From contig NZ_JAIZZH010000007.1 in assembly GCF_020421205.1 (NCBI RefSeq), forward strand, positions 1 to 64,000: a stretch of 64,000 bases of DNA, read 5' to 3'. Each line of letters starts with the position of its first letter. Within the stretch, counting starts at the first letter, position 1. The position numbers and the translations under genes were made by a program. Shown piece by piece: positions 1 to 8,386 of this stretch. The stretch is from Hymenobacter pini. GTDB lineage: Bacteria; Bacteroidota; Bacteroidia; Cytophagales; Hymenobacteraceae. Under the pieces are notes generated by a model. It worked only from the letters and a program-made list of their open reading frames with translations, did no database searches and was not told the origin of the DNA.

Positions 1-98
1 GGGGTGGTTGACAATCGTTGAACATCCACTGACGACAATCTTTAGTAATCCGTTCTGCTGGCTTCAACCACCCCTAACCCCTCCTTTCCAAGGAGGGG
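1..98. repeat. Nested inverted repeats at the left edge of the window
   Basis: Bases 1-9 (ggggtggtt) are the exact reverse complement of 66-74. Just after them, 78-86 (cccctcctt) pairs perfectly with 90-98 around a 3-base loop. The CCCCTCCTT-AAGGAGGGG hairpin resembles small dispersed palindromes common between genes in Bacteroidota (recollection, not searched). The unit probably continues off the left edge. No gene is visible in 1-184. Confidence 0.55.
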
Positions 99-184
99 AA
101 CTAGACGTAGTGTCGTAGTCTGCAACTTGAGTTAGCTGACTCAGCCTGACGTTCTACGTACTCCCACCTTTCACCCTTTGCTCC

Positions 185-1762
185 ATGCGTAACCTCTTCT
201 TCGCGGTGCTGCTGGTTTTGGCTGGCACTGCCGCCGCTCAGCAGCTACCTCCTTCGCCCCGCCAGCTCTACCCGGGCCTGTTTGAGGCCGTGCAGTTGGG
301 CCGGGTGTATCCCGATAACAAAACCTTCGTGGATGCCACGGCCAAGGAGCCGCCAGCCGACATCCTGCGGGCCTATGCTCAGCAGAAAGACGCCCCGGGC
401 TTCGACCTGAAAGCCTTCGTGGCGGCCCATTTCACGCCCCCGGCCCCGGCCGGCGGCCAGTACCGCAGCCGGGTAGAAGCGGGCCTGCGCCACCACCTGG
501 ATACGCTTTGGACGGTGCTCCAGCGCCACCCCGACACCGCCACCCCGGGCGCCTCGTCCCTGCTGCCGCTGCCGCGCCCCTACATTGTGCCGGGCGGACG
601 GTTCCGGGAGGTATACTACTGGGACTCCTACTTTACCATGCTCGGGCTGGCCGAAAGCCACCGCACCACGGTCATCCGGGACATGGTGGATAATTTTGCC
701 TACCTGCTGGACACCTACGGCTTCATCCCGAACGGCAACCGCACCTACTACCTTACCCGCTCCCAACCCCCGTTTTTTGCCCTGATGGTGAACCTGCTGG
801 CCCAGCAGGAGGGCAACCAGCAGACACTGCTGCGCTACCAGCCCCAGCTGCTGCGCGAGTATAACTACTGGATGGCCGGGGCCGAAACCCTGCGGCCCGG
901 CACCGCCCAGGACCGCGCCGTGCGTCTGGCTGGCGGCGAGGTGCTTAACCGCTACTACGACAGCAGCGACCAGCCCCGGGAAGAGTCGTACGCCGAGGAC
1001 GTGGCCGCCGCCAAACTCAGCAAGCAGCCCCCGGCCCAGTTCTACCGCAACATCCGGGCGGCCGCCGCTTCCGGTTGGGACTTCAGCACCCGCTGGTTCG
1101 GGCCCGACGGGCAGCTGGGCAGCATCCAGACTACCGATTTGGTCCCCGTTGACCTGAACTGCCTGCTCTACTACCTCGAAAACAGCCTGGCTACCACTTA
1201 CCAGCTGCAGGGCAACGCGGCCCAGGCTACGGCTTTCCAGACCAAGGCCCAGAACCGCAAGAAGGCCATTCTGGCCTACTGCTGGGATGCCAAGGCCAAT
1301 TGGTTTGTCGATTACAACTTCCGCCTCCGGCAACGCTCCAGCCGGCTCACCCTGGCGGGCACGTTTCCGCTGGAGTTCGGCATTGCCACCCCGCCCCAGG
1401 CCAAGCTGCTGGCCGCGGGCCTGCAACAGAACTTCCTCCAGCCCGGCGGCCTGGCCACCACCCGCAGCCGTAGCGGGCAGCAGTGGGATGCCCCCAATGC
1501 CTGGGCCCCGCTGCAGTACATGGCCATCAGCGGCTTAGAGCGTTACGGTCAACCTACCCTGGCGCGCACCATTGCCACCCGCTGGATTGAGCTGAACCGG
1601 GACGTGTTTCAGCAAACCGGCAAGCTGATGGAGAAGTACAATGTGGTGGATACGAAACTCAAAGCTGGCGGCGGCGAGTACCCGCTGCAGGATGGCTTCG
1701 GCTGGACCAACGGCGTTCTGCTCAACCTCATCAACAAATACCAGCCCGACAAGTCGTTCTAA
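185..1762 (+). CDS. treA: Periplasmic trehalase (GH37)
   Basis: Hydrolyses alpha,alpha-trehalose to two glucose molecules, probably in the periplasm. The 525-residue product starts with a signal peptide of about 19 residues ending AAAQQ. Trehalase signature 1 is clear at residues 136-149 (PGGRFREVYYWDSY), signature 2 (QWDAPNAWAP) lies near residue 431, and the C-terminal glycine-rich GGGEY segment is followed by QDGFGWTNG. Length and motif order match bacterial TreA. The gene appears monocistronic and is followed by a hairpin with a T-run at 1783-1828. The ATG at 185 gives a complete signal peptide, which supports this start. Confidence 0.93.
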   Translation: MRNLFFAVLLVLAGTAAAQQLPPSPRQLYPGLFEAVQLGRVYPDNKTFVDATAKEPPADILRAYAQQKDAPGFDLKAFVAAHFTPPAPAGGQYRSRVEAGLRHHLDTLWTVLQRHPDTATPGASSLLPLPRPYIVPGGRFREVYYWDSYFTMLGLAESHRTTVIRDMVDNFAYLLDTYGFIPNGNRTYYLTRSQPPFFALMVNLLAQQEGNQQTLLRYQPQLLREYNYWMAGAETLRPGTAQDRAVRLAGGEVLNRYYDSSDQPREESYAEDVAAAKLSKQPPAQFYRNIRAAAASGWDFSTRWFGPDGQLGSIQTTDLVPVDLNCLLYYLENSLATTYQLQGNAAQATAFQTKAQNRKKAILAYCWDAKANWFVDYNFRLRQRSSRLTLAGTFPLEFGIATPPQAKLLAAGLQQNFLQPGGLATTRSRSGQQWDAPNAWAPLQYMAISGLERYGQPTLARTIATRWIELNRDVFQQTGKLMEKYNVVDTKLKAGGGEYPLQDGFGWTNGVLLNLINKYQPDKSF

Positions 1763-1782
1763 CCGTGTTCTGTGGCCGTCAC

Positions 1783-1828
1783 GTCGGTCCTACCTTATCT
1801 TCGGGTTAGGCAGGACCGACTTTTCGTT
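1783..1828 (+). terminator. Terminator after trehalase
   Basis: Stem gtcggtcct (1783-1791) pairs with aggaccgac (1812-1820), followed by ttttcgttt. It lies just past the treA stop. Confidence 0.7.
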
Positions 1829-1951
1829 TGCCTTGCCTCAGCCCTCCAATTTTGCTATTAGGCGTGCCCTATCATATCTGCCGCCCTTGGGCGTCTGGTT
1901 GGGAGGTACAGTAACTGCAGCAACCTTTTCATACCCTACTCAGGTTCTCCT

Positions 1952-2353
1952 ATGGCTGACTTGTCTGTTTCCCTGCCCGATATTCAATCCGAGGAGGACG
2001 TGCGCCGCGTGGTTGACAGCTTCTATGGCCGGGTGCAGAACGATGAGCTGTTGGGGCCCATTTTTGAAGCCGTTGTGCAGGGCCGCTGGCCGCAGCACTT
2101 AGCTACCATGTATGATTTCTGGAGCGGCCTGCTGCTGGGTACCGGCCGCTACCGGGGCCGGCCCTTTCCCAAACACCTGACCCTGCCCATTGATGGCCGC
2201 CACTTCCACCGCTGGCTTACGCTGTTCGTCGAAAACGTAGAAGCTCAGTATCAGGGACCTGTGGCCGATGAAGCCATTTACCGGGCCGGTACTATTGCGG
2301 CCGTATTTGAGCACCGGATTTCTCAGGCCCGAAATCCTTTTCACATTCTCTGA
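1952..2353 (+). CDS. Group III truncated hemoglobin
   Basis: A 133-residue heme protein of the group III truncated hemoglobin family (Campylobacter Ctb type), probably binding O2 or NO or acting in redox stress. Visible features are the B-helix SFYGRVQNDELLGPIF with Tyr B10, WPQH with distal His E7, FWSGLLLGTGRYRG, the PFPKH segment carrying the proximal His F8, and HFHRWL with Trp G8. All heme-pocket positions of the family are therefore present. It lies 164 bases before a second, diverged copy. There is no signal peptide, so it is cytoplasmic. Confidence 0.88.
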   Translation: MADLSVSLPDIQSEEDVRRVVDSFYGRVQNDELLGPIFEAVVQGRWPQHLATMYDFWSGLLLGTGRYRGRPFPKHLTLPIDGRHFHRWLTLFVENVEAQYQGPVADEAIYRAGTIAAVFEHRISQARNPFHIL

Positions 2354-2454
2354 AAAAAGCCGCTTACGAGGTATCCTTCGGGGTTTTGGGCCCGTACAAG
2401 CCCCACCTTTTCCCTCACCCTGATGGGCTATCGAGTAAAAAGATTTTTCGCTCA

Positions 2455-2486
2455 TTGGCGAAATTTCCGAAACCTGCGTAAATTCG
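2455..2486 (+). promoter_or_regulatory. Candidate promoter for the second globin gene
   Basis: TTG at 2455-2457, a 21-base spacer and TAAATTCG at 2479-2486 resemble the Bacteroidota TTG/TAnnTTTG promoter. The gene starts 31 bases further on. Confidence 0.45.
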
Positions 2487-2517
2487 CTACGTATCCACTC
2501 GTCCTACCCCCTTTCGT

Positions 2518-2880
2518 ATGGCTACTTTGACTTCCCTCCCCGATCTGCGCACCGAAGGCGACATCATGACGCTGGTGGATACGGCGTTCAGCAAGGCCAA
2601 AAACGACGAGCTGCTGGCTCCCGTGTGCCAGGCCGTAGCACAGGTACACTGGCCCCGGCACCTCACCTCGCTTTACGATTACTGGAGCAGCGCCCTGTTG
2701 GGCACCACCCGCTACCAAGAAGGTCAACAGATTCCGCTGCACTCGGCCTTGCCCTCCAAGTGCCTGCAGCGCTGGACGGAAGTGCTGACCAGCACCGTGC
2801 AAGAGAAGTTCTCCGGCTCTAACGCCGATAAAGCAATGCATCAGGTAGCTACGTTGGCTTCCAACTCTATCGGCGCCTAG
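2518..2880 (+). CDS. Divergent truncated-hemoglobin-like protein
   Basis: A 120-residue paralogue of the upstream globin, sharing the framework NDELLAPV, WPRHLTSLYDYWSSALLGTTRYQ and the QRW segment. Aligned by eye, distal His E7 (WPRH), proximal His F8 (IPLHSALP) and Trp G8 are kept. Tyr B10 is replaced by Phe, the conserved glycine-rich loop before F8 is changed, and the HF pair before the RW motif is replaced by CL. It probably still binds heme but with an altered distal pocket. It could be a specialised or decaying duplicate. It has its own promoter-like sequence and a strong terminator downstream. Confidence 0.75.
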   Translation: MATLTSLPDLRTEGDIMTLVDTAFSKAKNDELLAPVCQAVAQVHWPRHLTSLYDYWSSALLGTTRYQEGQQIPLHSALPSKCLQRWTEVLTSTVQEKFSGSNADKAMHQVATLASNSIGA

Positions 2881-2949
2881 CGCCACCCCGTTTCACCCAC
2901 CCCCAATTCCCACCCGTTCTCCTCACTCATTCACCCATCCACCCATATC

Positions 2950-2986
2950 AAAAAGCCCCCCGGACCAGAATCCGGGGGGCTTTTTA
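2950..2986 (+). terminator. Strong bidirectional terminator
   Basis: aaaagccccccgga (2951-2964) pairs perfectly with tccggggggctttt (2971-2984), flanked by A and T runs. It separates the convergent globin gene and the 3005-3475 gene. Confidence 0.9.
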
Positions 2987-3004
2987 TTTGCGCGCCAAAT
3001 TAGG

Positions 3005-3475
3005 CTATGAGAAATCATGGCGCTTTTTGCGTGCAAAATGAACATCCAAGTACTCCACTATGGACGCAAATCGGCTATACTCATAGCTAAGTAAATAGAT
3101 TCGTCCACTGTCTTTGAAATCGAAGTGTAATGCCTTGCCTGCACTTCTTCTTCTCAGGTCTTCGGCAACCCACCAGCCAACTAAGGTCTGCATAGACAGA
3201 TGATGCAGCACTTTGTCCGGCTCCTGTTCCATACGGAAATCCTGTTGGGTAAGCGTCAACGTACGGTGCTTTAAGGTGGATTGGTAGTACCACGGCGAAA
3301 GTACCCCGATGAGTACCACTAAAAGCAACCGCCCTCCCAGCGAATCATATATGTGCTGCCGGTTGGCGTCTATTATGATGGCAAGACAGATAACGCAGCT
3401 GACAGCTATGATAGCGTAGCAGCCTGCTTTGGTAATGAAGTGGTTTGACTCAACCTCGATAATGTCTTCCTGCAT
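3005..3475 (-). CDS. Small membrane protein of unknown function
   Basis: A 156-residue protein with no family I recognise. Two hydrophobic helices, roughly residues 17-36 and 48-64, sit near the N-terminus. A soluble C-terminal domain of about 90 residues follows, with mixed strand-like segments (RTLTLTQQDFRMEQ, KALHFDFKDSGRIYLL). This is the layout of small Bacteroidota proteins with a PH-like domain after two TM helices, but the match is only structural impression. It lies between the sucA-odhB terminator and the terminator at 2950, so it is probably transcribed alone. Confidence 0.6.
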   Translation of the reverse strand: MQEDIIEVESNHFITKAGCYAIIAVSCVICLAIIIDANRQHIYDSLGGRLLLVVLIGVLSPWYYQSTLKHRTLTLTQQDFRMEQEPDKVLHHLSMQTLVGWWVAEDLRRRSAGKALHFDFKDSGRIYLLSYEYSRFASIVEYLDVHFARKKRHDFS

Positions 3476-3485
3476 AGCCGATAAA

Positions 3486-3521
3486 CGAAAAACCGTGCCT
3501 CCAGAGTAGAGGCACGGCTTT
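3486..3521 (-). terminator. Terminator of the sucA-odhB unit
   Basis: Hairpin arms 3490-3501 and 3509-3520 (gaggcacggctt). Read on the minus strand, the stem is followed by a run of T. It lies just past the odhB stop. Confidence 0.8.
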
Positions 3522-3542
3522 CAAACTTACAAATCCTGACAA

Positions 3543-5201
3543 TTACACGCCCAGTAGCAGGCGGGTCGGGTCTTCGAGCAGCTCCTTCACGCGCACCAGG
3601 AACGACACCGACTCGCGGCCGTCGATGATGCGGTGGTCGTAGCTCAGGGCAAGGTACATCATGGGGCGAATCACCACCTGGCCGTTTTCGGCTACGGGGC
3701 GCTGCACGATGTTGTGCATGCCCAGGATGGCCGACTGCGGAGCGTTGATAATCGGGGTGCTCATCATGGAGCCGAACACGCCGCCGTTGGTAATAGTGAA
3801 CGTACCGCCGGTCATCTGCTCGATGGTGAGCTTGTTGTCGCGGGCCAGCGTGGCGAGGCGCACGATTTCCTTCTCAATGCCATCAAACGACAGTTCCTCG
3901 GCGTTGCGGATTACCGGTACCACCAGGCCTTTGGGGGCTGATACGGCAATGCTGATGTCGCAGAAGTCGTTGTACACGATGTCGGTGCCATCAATCTGGG
4001 CATTCACGGCGGGCCATTCTTTCAGGGCCACGCACACAGCCTTGGTGAAGAACGACATGAAGCCGAGGCCTACGCTGTGCTTCTCCTTAAACTTGTCCTT
4101 GAACTTGTTGCGCAGGTCCATGATGGGCTGCATGTTCACCTCGTTGAAGGTGGTGAGCATGGCCGTTTCGTTCTTCACCGACACCAGACGACGGGCTACC
4201 GTTTTGCGCAGGTTGCTCATCCGCTCCCGGCGCTGTACCCGGTTGCCGCTGGCCGCCGGAGCAGCCTGAGGCGCGGCAGCAGGAGCCGCCGGCTTAGCCG
4301 GAGCAGCGGCTGGAGCCGGCGCGGCGGGCTTGGCCTGGGCGTTCTGGGCGTCTTCCTTGGTAATGCGGCCGTCGCGGCCCGAGCCTTGTACGTCGGCCGG
4401 GTTGATGCCTTTCTCACCGAGAATTTTACCGGCAGCCGGCGAAGGTGTGCCGGTGGCGTAGCTGGTAGAGGCCGAAGCAGCCGGAGCCGCAGCGGCGGGG
4501 GCAGCCTGAGTAGCGGCCGGCGCGGCAGCAGGGGCCGAAGCCGGAGCAGCAGCACCGCTACCACCCTCAATGCGGGCAATGGTAGCACCAATGCCGATAG
4601 TCTCGCCTTCCTTGGCGGCGTGACGCAGGGTGCCGGTGCCTTCGGCGGGCAGTTCAAACGTGGCCTTATCCGATTCCAGTTCGGCAATGATTTCGTCGCG
4701 CTGCACCTGGGCACCGTCCTCTTTCAGCCATTTGGCCACCGTTACCTCCGTAATGGATTCGCCCACGGCCGGGATTTTCATTTCCACGGTTCCGCCACCG
4801 TTGTCAGCAGCCGGAGCAGCGGGCGTACCGGAAGCAGCGCCGCCAGCGGGCTGTCCGCCGTAGCCAGCCTGGTCGCTGGCTTTGGGGTTTTCCTCGCCTT
4901 TGCTCACGGGGTCAGTGGCGGTAGCAGGTGCGGCAGCCGGAGCCGAGGTAGCCGGAGCAGCGGCGCCAGCGCCATCAATTTCAGCAATGGTGGTCCCGAT
5001 ACCAATGGTTTCGCCTTCGGCCACGCGAATTTTCAGCACGCCATCAGCCTCAGCGGGCAGCTCAAACGTGGCTTTGTCAGATTCCAGCTCGGCCAGAATT
5101 TCGTCGCGCTTCACGGTGTCGCCGTCGGCTTTCAGCCACTTGGCAATGGTAACCTCGGTGATGGATTCACCAACGGCGGGGATTTTAATTTCCAGACCCA
5201 T
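3543..5201 (-). CDS. odhB: 2-oxoglutarate dehydrogenase E2 (dihydrolipoyllysine succinyltransferase)
   Basis: E2 core of the 2-oxoglutarate dehydrogenase complex; moves the succinyl group from lipoyl-lysine to CoA in the TCA cycle. The 552-residue protein has two lipoyl domains (about residues 1-78 and 140-216), each with ESDKATFEL around the lipoylated lysine. Ala/Pro-rich linkers follow, then a peripheral-subunit-binding domain (GINPADVQGSGRDGRITKED) and the catalytic domain ending with the DHRIIDG motif. One lipoyl domain is the usual number for this enzyme, so the tandem pair is unusual. It follows sucA with 131 bases between, containing a palindromic repeat. Lipoyl synthase (lipA) is also in this window. 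Confidence 0.92.
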   Translation of the reverse strand: MGLEIKIPAVGESITEVTIAKWLKADGDTVKRDEILAELESDKATFELPAEADGVLKIRVAEGETIGIGTTIAEIDGAGAAAPATSAPAAAPATATDPVSKGEENPKASDQAGYGGQPAGGAASGTPAAPAADNGGGTVEMKIPAVGESITEVTVAKWLKEDGAQVQRDEIIAELESDKATFELPAEGTGTLRHAAKEGETIGIGATIARIEGGSGAAAPASAPAAAPAATQAAPAAAAPAASASTSYATGTPSPAAGKILGEKGINPADVQGSGRDGRITKEDAQNAQAKPAAPAPAAAPAKPAAPAAAPQAAPAASGNRVQRRERMSNLRKTVARRLVSVKNETAMLTTFNEVNMQPIMDLRNKFKDKFKEKHSVGLGFMSFFTKAVCVALKEWPAVNAQIDGTDIVYNDFCDISIAVSAPKGLVVPVIRNAEELSFDGIEKEIVRLATLARDNKLTIEQMTGGTFTITNGGVFGSMMSTPIINAPQSAILGMHNIVQRPVAENGQVVIRPMMYLALSYDHRIIDGRESVSFLVRVKELLEDPTRLLLGV

Positions 5202-5246
5202 ACGTGGGAGTTTTGAGGAGTTTCGGTGGGGAATGTCGTTGAAGGC

Positions 5247-5323
5247 GTCCTTGCGAGTGAAGTGAGAAATCTAGAGCGGCCATTCGTAGCTACTACCAGA
5301 TTTCTCACTTTATTCGAAATGAC
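5247..5323. repeat. Palindromic intergenic repeat between sucA and odhB
   Basis: Two 26-base arms (5247-5272 and 5298-5323) are reverse complements with 4 mismatches. The inner 13 bases (aagtgagaaatct) match perfectly. The outer part (gtcnttgcgan) is the kind of dispersed repeat often seen in Hymenobacter-like genomes. It can form a long hairpin inside the sucA-odhB transcript. Confidence 0.8.
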
Positions 5324-5332
5324 AAGCGGTGC

Positions 5333-8179
5333 TTAGTCCGTCTTCTGTGCTTTAGCAGCCGTTTCCTTGATGATGGAATCGGCTACTTCCTCGCGGGGCT
5401 TGTCGAAGGCGCGAGCTACCAGCTCTTTCTGCTCCTTCACGTGCACCTTGTTGTAGCCGGTAGCCGGCGAGGCCGACGGCTTGCGGGAAATAACGTCTTC
5501 CAGCTCGCGGCGCATGAAGCGCAGCAGGTAATTCCAGTAGCCCATGTTCTCGGGCTCCTCTTGTACCCAGTACACCTTGGCTTTGGGGTACTTCGCCAGC
5601 TCGGCATCCAGCTGCTTCTTGGGGAAGGGGTGCAGCTGCTCTAGGCGCACAATGGCCACGTCCTTGCGCTCTGACTTCTGCTGCTCTTCCAGCAAATCGA
5701 AGTACACTTTGCCCGAGCACAGCAGCACGCGCTTCACTTTCTTATCCTCCACGTACACGTCGCCCAGCACTTCGCGGAAGGTACCGGAGGTGAACTCCTC
5801 CACCGGCGACACGCATAGCGGGTGGCGCAGCATCGACTTCGGCGACATTACCACCAGCGGCTTACGGAACTCCCAGGTCAGCTGCCGGCGCAGGGCGTGG
5901 AAGAAGTTGGCCGGCGTGGTCATGTTAGCCACGATGATGTTATTCTCGGCGGCCAGTTGCAGAAACCGTTCGGGACGGGCGTTGGAGTGTTCCGGGCCCT
6001 GACCCTCGTAGCCGTGGGGCAACAGCATCACGAGGCCGTTCATACGCTGCCACTTGCTCTCCGACGACACAATGAATTGGTCAATCATCGTCTGGGCACC
6101 GTTGGCAAAGTCACCGAACTGCGCTTCCCAGATGGTGAGGGCCGTAGGGTTGGCCATGGCGTAGCCAAATTCGAAACCCAACACCCCGTACTCACTCAGC
6201 AGCGAGTTGTAGATGCGCAGGGTTTCCTGACCTTCCTCGATGTAGTTCAGGGAGTTGTAGGGGGCCGAGGTTTCGGCATCATGCAGGACGGCGTGGCGGT
6301 GCGAGAACGTACCGCGCTGCACATCCTGACCGCTCAGGCGCACAATGTGCTTTTCAGCCAGCAAGGACCCGTAGGCCAGCAACTCGCCGGCAGCCCAGTT
6401 GAGGGTGCGCGTTTCGAAGAACATCTTCTTGCGCTCCTCCATCAGCTTTTCAATTTGCTTCAGGGGGCGGAAACCTTCGGGCAACGTGGTCAGGGCCTTG
6501 CCTACCTTCTGCACCAGCTCTTCGCTGATGCCAGTGTTCGGCGACTGGTCGAAATCCTCAGGCTTGCTGCGGCGCAGGCTGCGCCATTCGTTTTCGAGGG
6601 GCTGGTAGTTGTAGGGCAAGGGCTTTTGCTTCACCATGTCCAGGCGGGCCTGCAGCAGCGCTCGGAACTCCTGGTCCATCTGGTTAGCCAGCTCCTTGTC
6701 CACGTCGCCGCGCTCTACCAGCATGGCATTGTACACCTCGCGGGGGTTCTGGTGCTTGCTGATGAGGTTATACAGCGTGGGCTGGGTGAACTTGGGCTCG
6801 TCCGACTCATTGTGGCCGTGGCGGCGGTAGCACACCATATCAATAAAGATATCGGCGTGGAACTGCTGACGGTATTCAGTAGCCAGCTGCACGGCAAACA
6901 CCACGGCTTCGGGGTCGTCGCCGTTCACGTGCACCACCGGCGCGTCGATGATTTTGGCCAGGTCGGTGCTGTAGATGCTGGAGCGGGCGTCCTCAAAATC
7001 GGTGGTGAAGCCCACTTGGTTGTTGATGACGAAGTGCACAGTGCCGCCGGTTTTGTAGCCTTCCAGCTGCGACATCTGCGTTACTTCGTACCCGATGCCC
7101 TGGCCCGCCACGGCGGCGTCGCCGTGAATCAGGATGGGCAGAATTTTATTGAAATCGTTCTGGTAGCCGTGGTCGAGCTTAGCCCGCACGAAGCCTTCCA
7201 CCACGGGGTTCACCGCCTCCAAGTGCGAGGGGTTGGGCGCCAGCTTCAGGTTCACGCTACGGCCGCCGGCATCCACTTGGCTGCTGTAGCCCATGTGGTA
7301 CTTCACGTCGCCGTCGCCCATGGTCAGGTCGGGTACGGCCGTGCCTTCAAACTCCGAGAAAATCTGCTCGTAGGTCTTGCCCATGATGTTGGCCAGCACG
7401 TTCAGACGGCCGCGGTGCGCCATGCCAATCATCACCTCTTCCACGCCTAGCTCAGCCCCCTTGCGAATGATGGCGTCAAGAGCCGGAATGGTGGTTTCGC
7501 CGCCTTCCAGCGAGAAGCGCTTCTGCCCCAGGAATTTGGTATGCAGGAAGTTCTCGAATACTACGGCCTCGTTGAGCTTGCTCAGGATGCGCTTCTTGTA
7601 CTCAGCGCTGGGGTTGAAGCTCAACGAGTCCTTCTCCACTTTTTCCCGGAACCAATCGAGCACCTGCGGGTCGCGGATATACATGTACTCGAACCCGATG
7701 GTGCGGGTGTAGATTTTCTGCAGGGCCGCTACAATCTCACGCAGCGTAGCCTCCGAGCCCAGGCCCAGCACCTCGCCGTTCTTAAACTTGGTATCGAGGT
7801 CGGCGTCGCTCAGGCCGAAGTCCTGCAGATTCAGGCGGGCTTTACGGTCCTTCCGCTCACGCACCGGATTGGTGCGGGCCACCAAGTGGCCTCGGCTGCG
7901 GTAGGCGTGAATAAGGTTACGCACCTGAGTTTCCTTGTCGGCGGCAACCGTATCCACGGCGCGGATGGCCCCGGCCTGGTTGGTGCTAGCGGGCGTGGTG
8001 AGTACACCTTCGCCATCGGCCTGCGGCACGCCCCCTTCAGGGTACTGCTGCGCGAAGTCGAAGCCTTCAAAGAATTTCTGCCAGCTCACATCCACCGACT
8101 GTGGATCGGCTTTGTAGGATTGGTACAGCTGGTCAAGGTATTCGCCGTGTGCGTTGGCGATGTAAGAATAAGCGTCCAT
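5333..8179 (-). CDS. sucA: 2-oxoglutarate dehydrogenase E1 (thiamine diphosphate enzyme)
   Basis: Decarboxylates 2-oxoglutarate and reductively succinylates the E2 lipoyl group. The 948-residue length is normal for the family. The N-terminal E2-binding segment (YIANAHGEYLDQLY then SWQKFFEGF) is present. Other landmarks are MAHRGRLNVLANI, the thiamine diphosphate/Mg region GDAAVAGQGIGYE, RHGHNESDEP, and the C-terminal transketolase-like part with HGYEGQGPEHSNARPERFLQ. It lies upstream of odhB on the same strand and is almost certainly co-transcribed with it. E3 (lpd) is not in the window. Confidence 0.97.
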   Translation of the reverse strand: MDAYSYIANAHGEYLDQLYQSYKADPQSVDVSWQKFFEGFDFAQQYPEGGVPQADGEGVLTTPASTNQAGAIRAVDTVAADKETQVRNLIHAYRSRGHLVARTNPVRERKDRKARLNLQDFGLSDADLDTKFKNGEVLGLGSEATLREIVAALQKIYTRTIGFEYMYIRDPQVLDWFREKVEKDSLSFNPSAEYKKRILSKLNEAVVFENFLHTKFLGQKRFSLEGGETTIPALDAIIRKGAELGVEEVMIGMAHRGRLNVLANIMGKTYEQIFSEFEGTAVPDLTMGDGDVKYHMGYSSQVDAGGRSVNLKLAPNPSHLEAVNPVVEGFVRAKLDHGYQNDFNKILPILIHGDAAVAGQGIGYEVTQMSQLEGYKTGGTVHFVINNQVGFTTDFEDARSSIYSTDLAKIIDAPVVHVNGDDPEAVVFAVQLATEYRQQFHADIFIDMVCYRRHGHNESDEPKFTQPTLYNLISKHQNPREVYNAMLVERGDVDKELANQMDQEFRALLQARLDMVKQKPLPYNYQPLENEWRSLRRSKPEDFDQSPNTGISEELVQKVGKALTTLPEGFRPLKQIEKLMEERKKMFFETRTLNWAAGELLAYGSLLAEKHIVRLSGQDVQRGTFSHRHAVLHDAETSAPYNSLNYIEEGQETLRIYNSLLSEYGVLGFEFGYAMANPTALTIWEAQFGDFANGAQTMIDQFIVSSESKWQRMNGLVMLLPHGYEGQGPEHSNARPERFLQLAAENNIIVANMTTPANFFHALRRQLTWEFRKPLVVMSPKSMLRHPLCVSPVEEFTSGTFREVLGDVYVEDKKVKRVLLCSGKVYFDLLEEQQKSERKDVAIVRLEQLHPFPKKQLDAELAKYPKAKVYWVQEEPENMGYWNYLLRFMRRELEDVISRKPSASPATGYNKVHVKEQKELVARAFDKPREEVADSIIKETAAKAQKTD

Positions 8180-8204
8180 GCGGTGGGAGCTGGTGGTGTC
8201 AGGG

Positions 8205-8212
8205 CAAATGTA
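8205..8212 (-). promoter_or_regulatory. Candidate -7 element for sucA
   Basis: The minus strand reads TACATTTG, fitting TAnnTTTG, 25 bases before the sucA start codon. No clear -33 TTTG is seen. Confidence 0.45.
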
Positions 8213-8324
8213 ACTAGTGTGATTAAGAAGTTAAAACTGATATGCGCATACTCAAATAAACTTCACTATCAACACTATACAATTAACATTCGTTTGCTTG
8301 AGAAAGGCTGTAATCTATTAAATA

Positions 8325-8366
8325 AATAGAAAAGCCGTTTCTGCTGGGCAGAACGGCCTTTCTGTA
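8325..8366 (-). terminator. Terminator after the MRJP/yellow-family gene
   Basis: An imperfect stem (8332-8344 with 8348-8360, ccgtt...aacgg) followed on the minus strand by a T-rich run. It lies 20 bases past the stop of the minus-strand gene. Confidence 0.65.
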
Positions 8367-8386
8367 CTGAATATCTATGGTGGAGG

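Noticed and set aside
245..1426. 393-residue open frame opposite the trehalase gene
   Set aside because: Shadow of treA on the other strand; composition is Gly/Gln/Val-rich and no motif or start context supports it.
4077..5216. 379-residue Gly/Ser/Arg-rich open frame opposite odhB
   Set aside because: Produced by the Ala/Pro-rich codons of the E2 linkers read in antisense.
5822..7450. 542-residue open frame opposite sucA
   Set aside because: Antisense shadow of a strongly conserved gene in GC-rich DNA; no family features.
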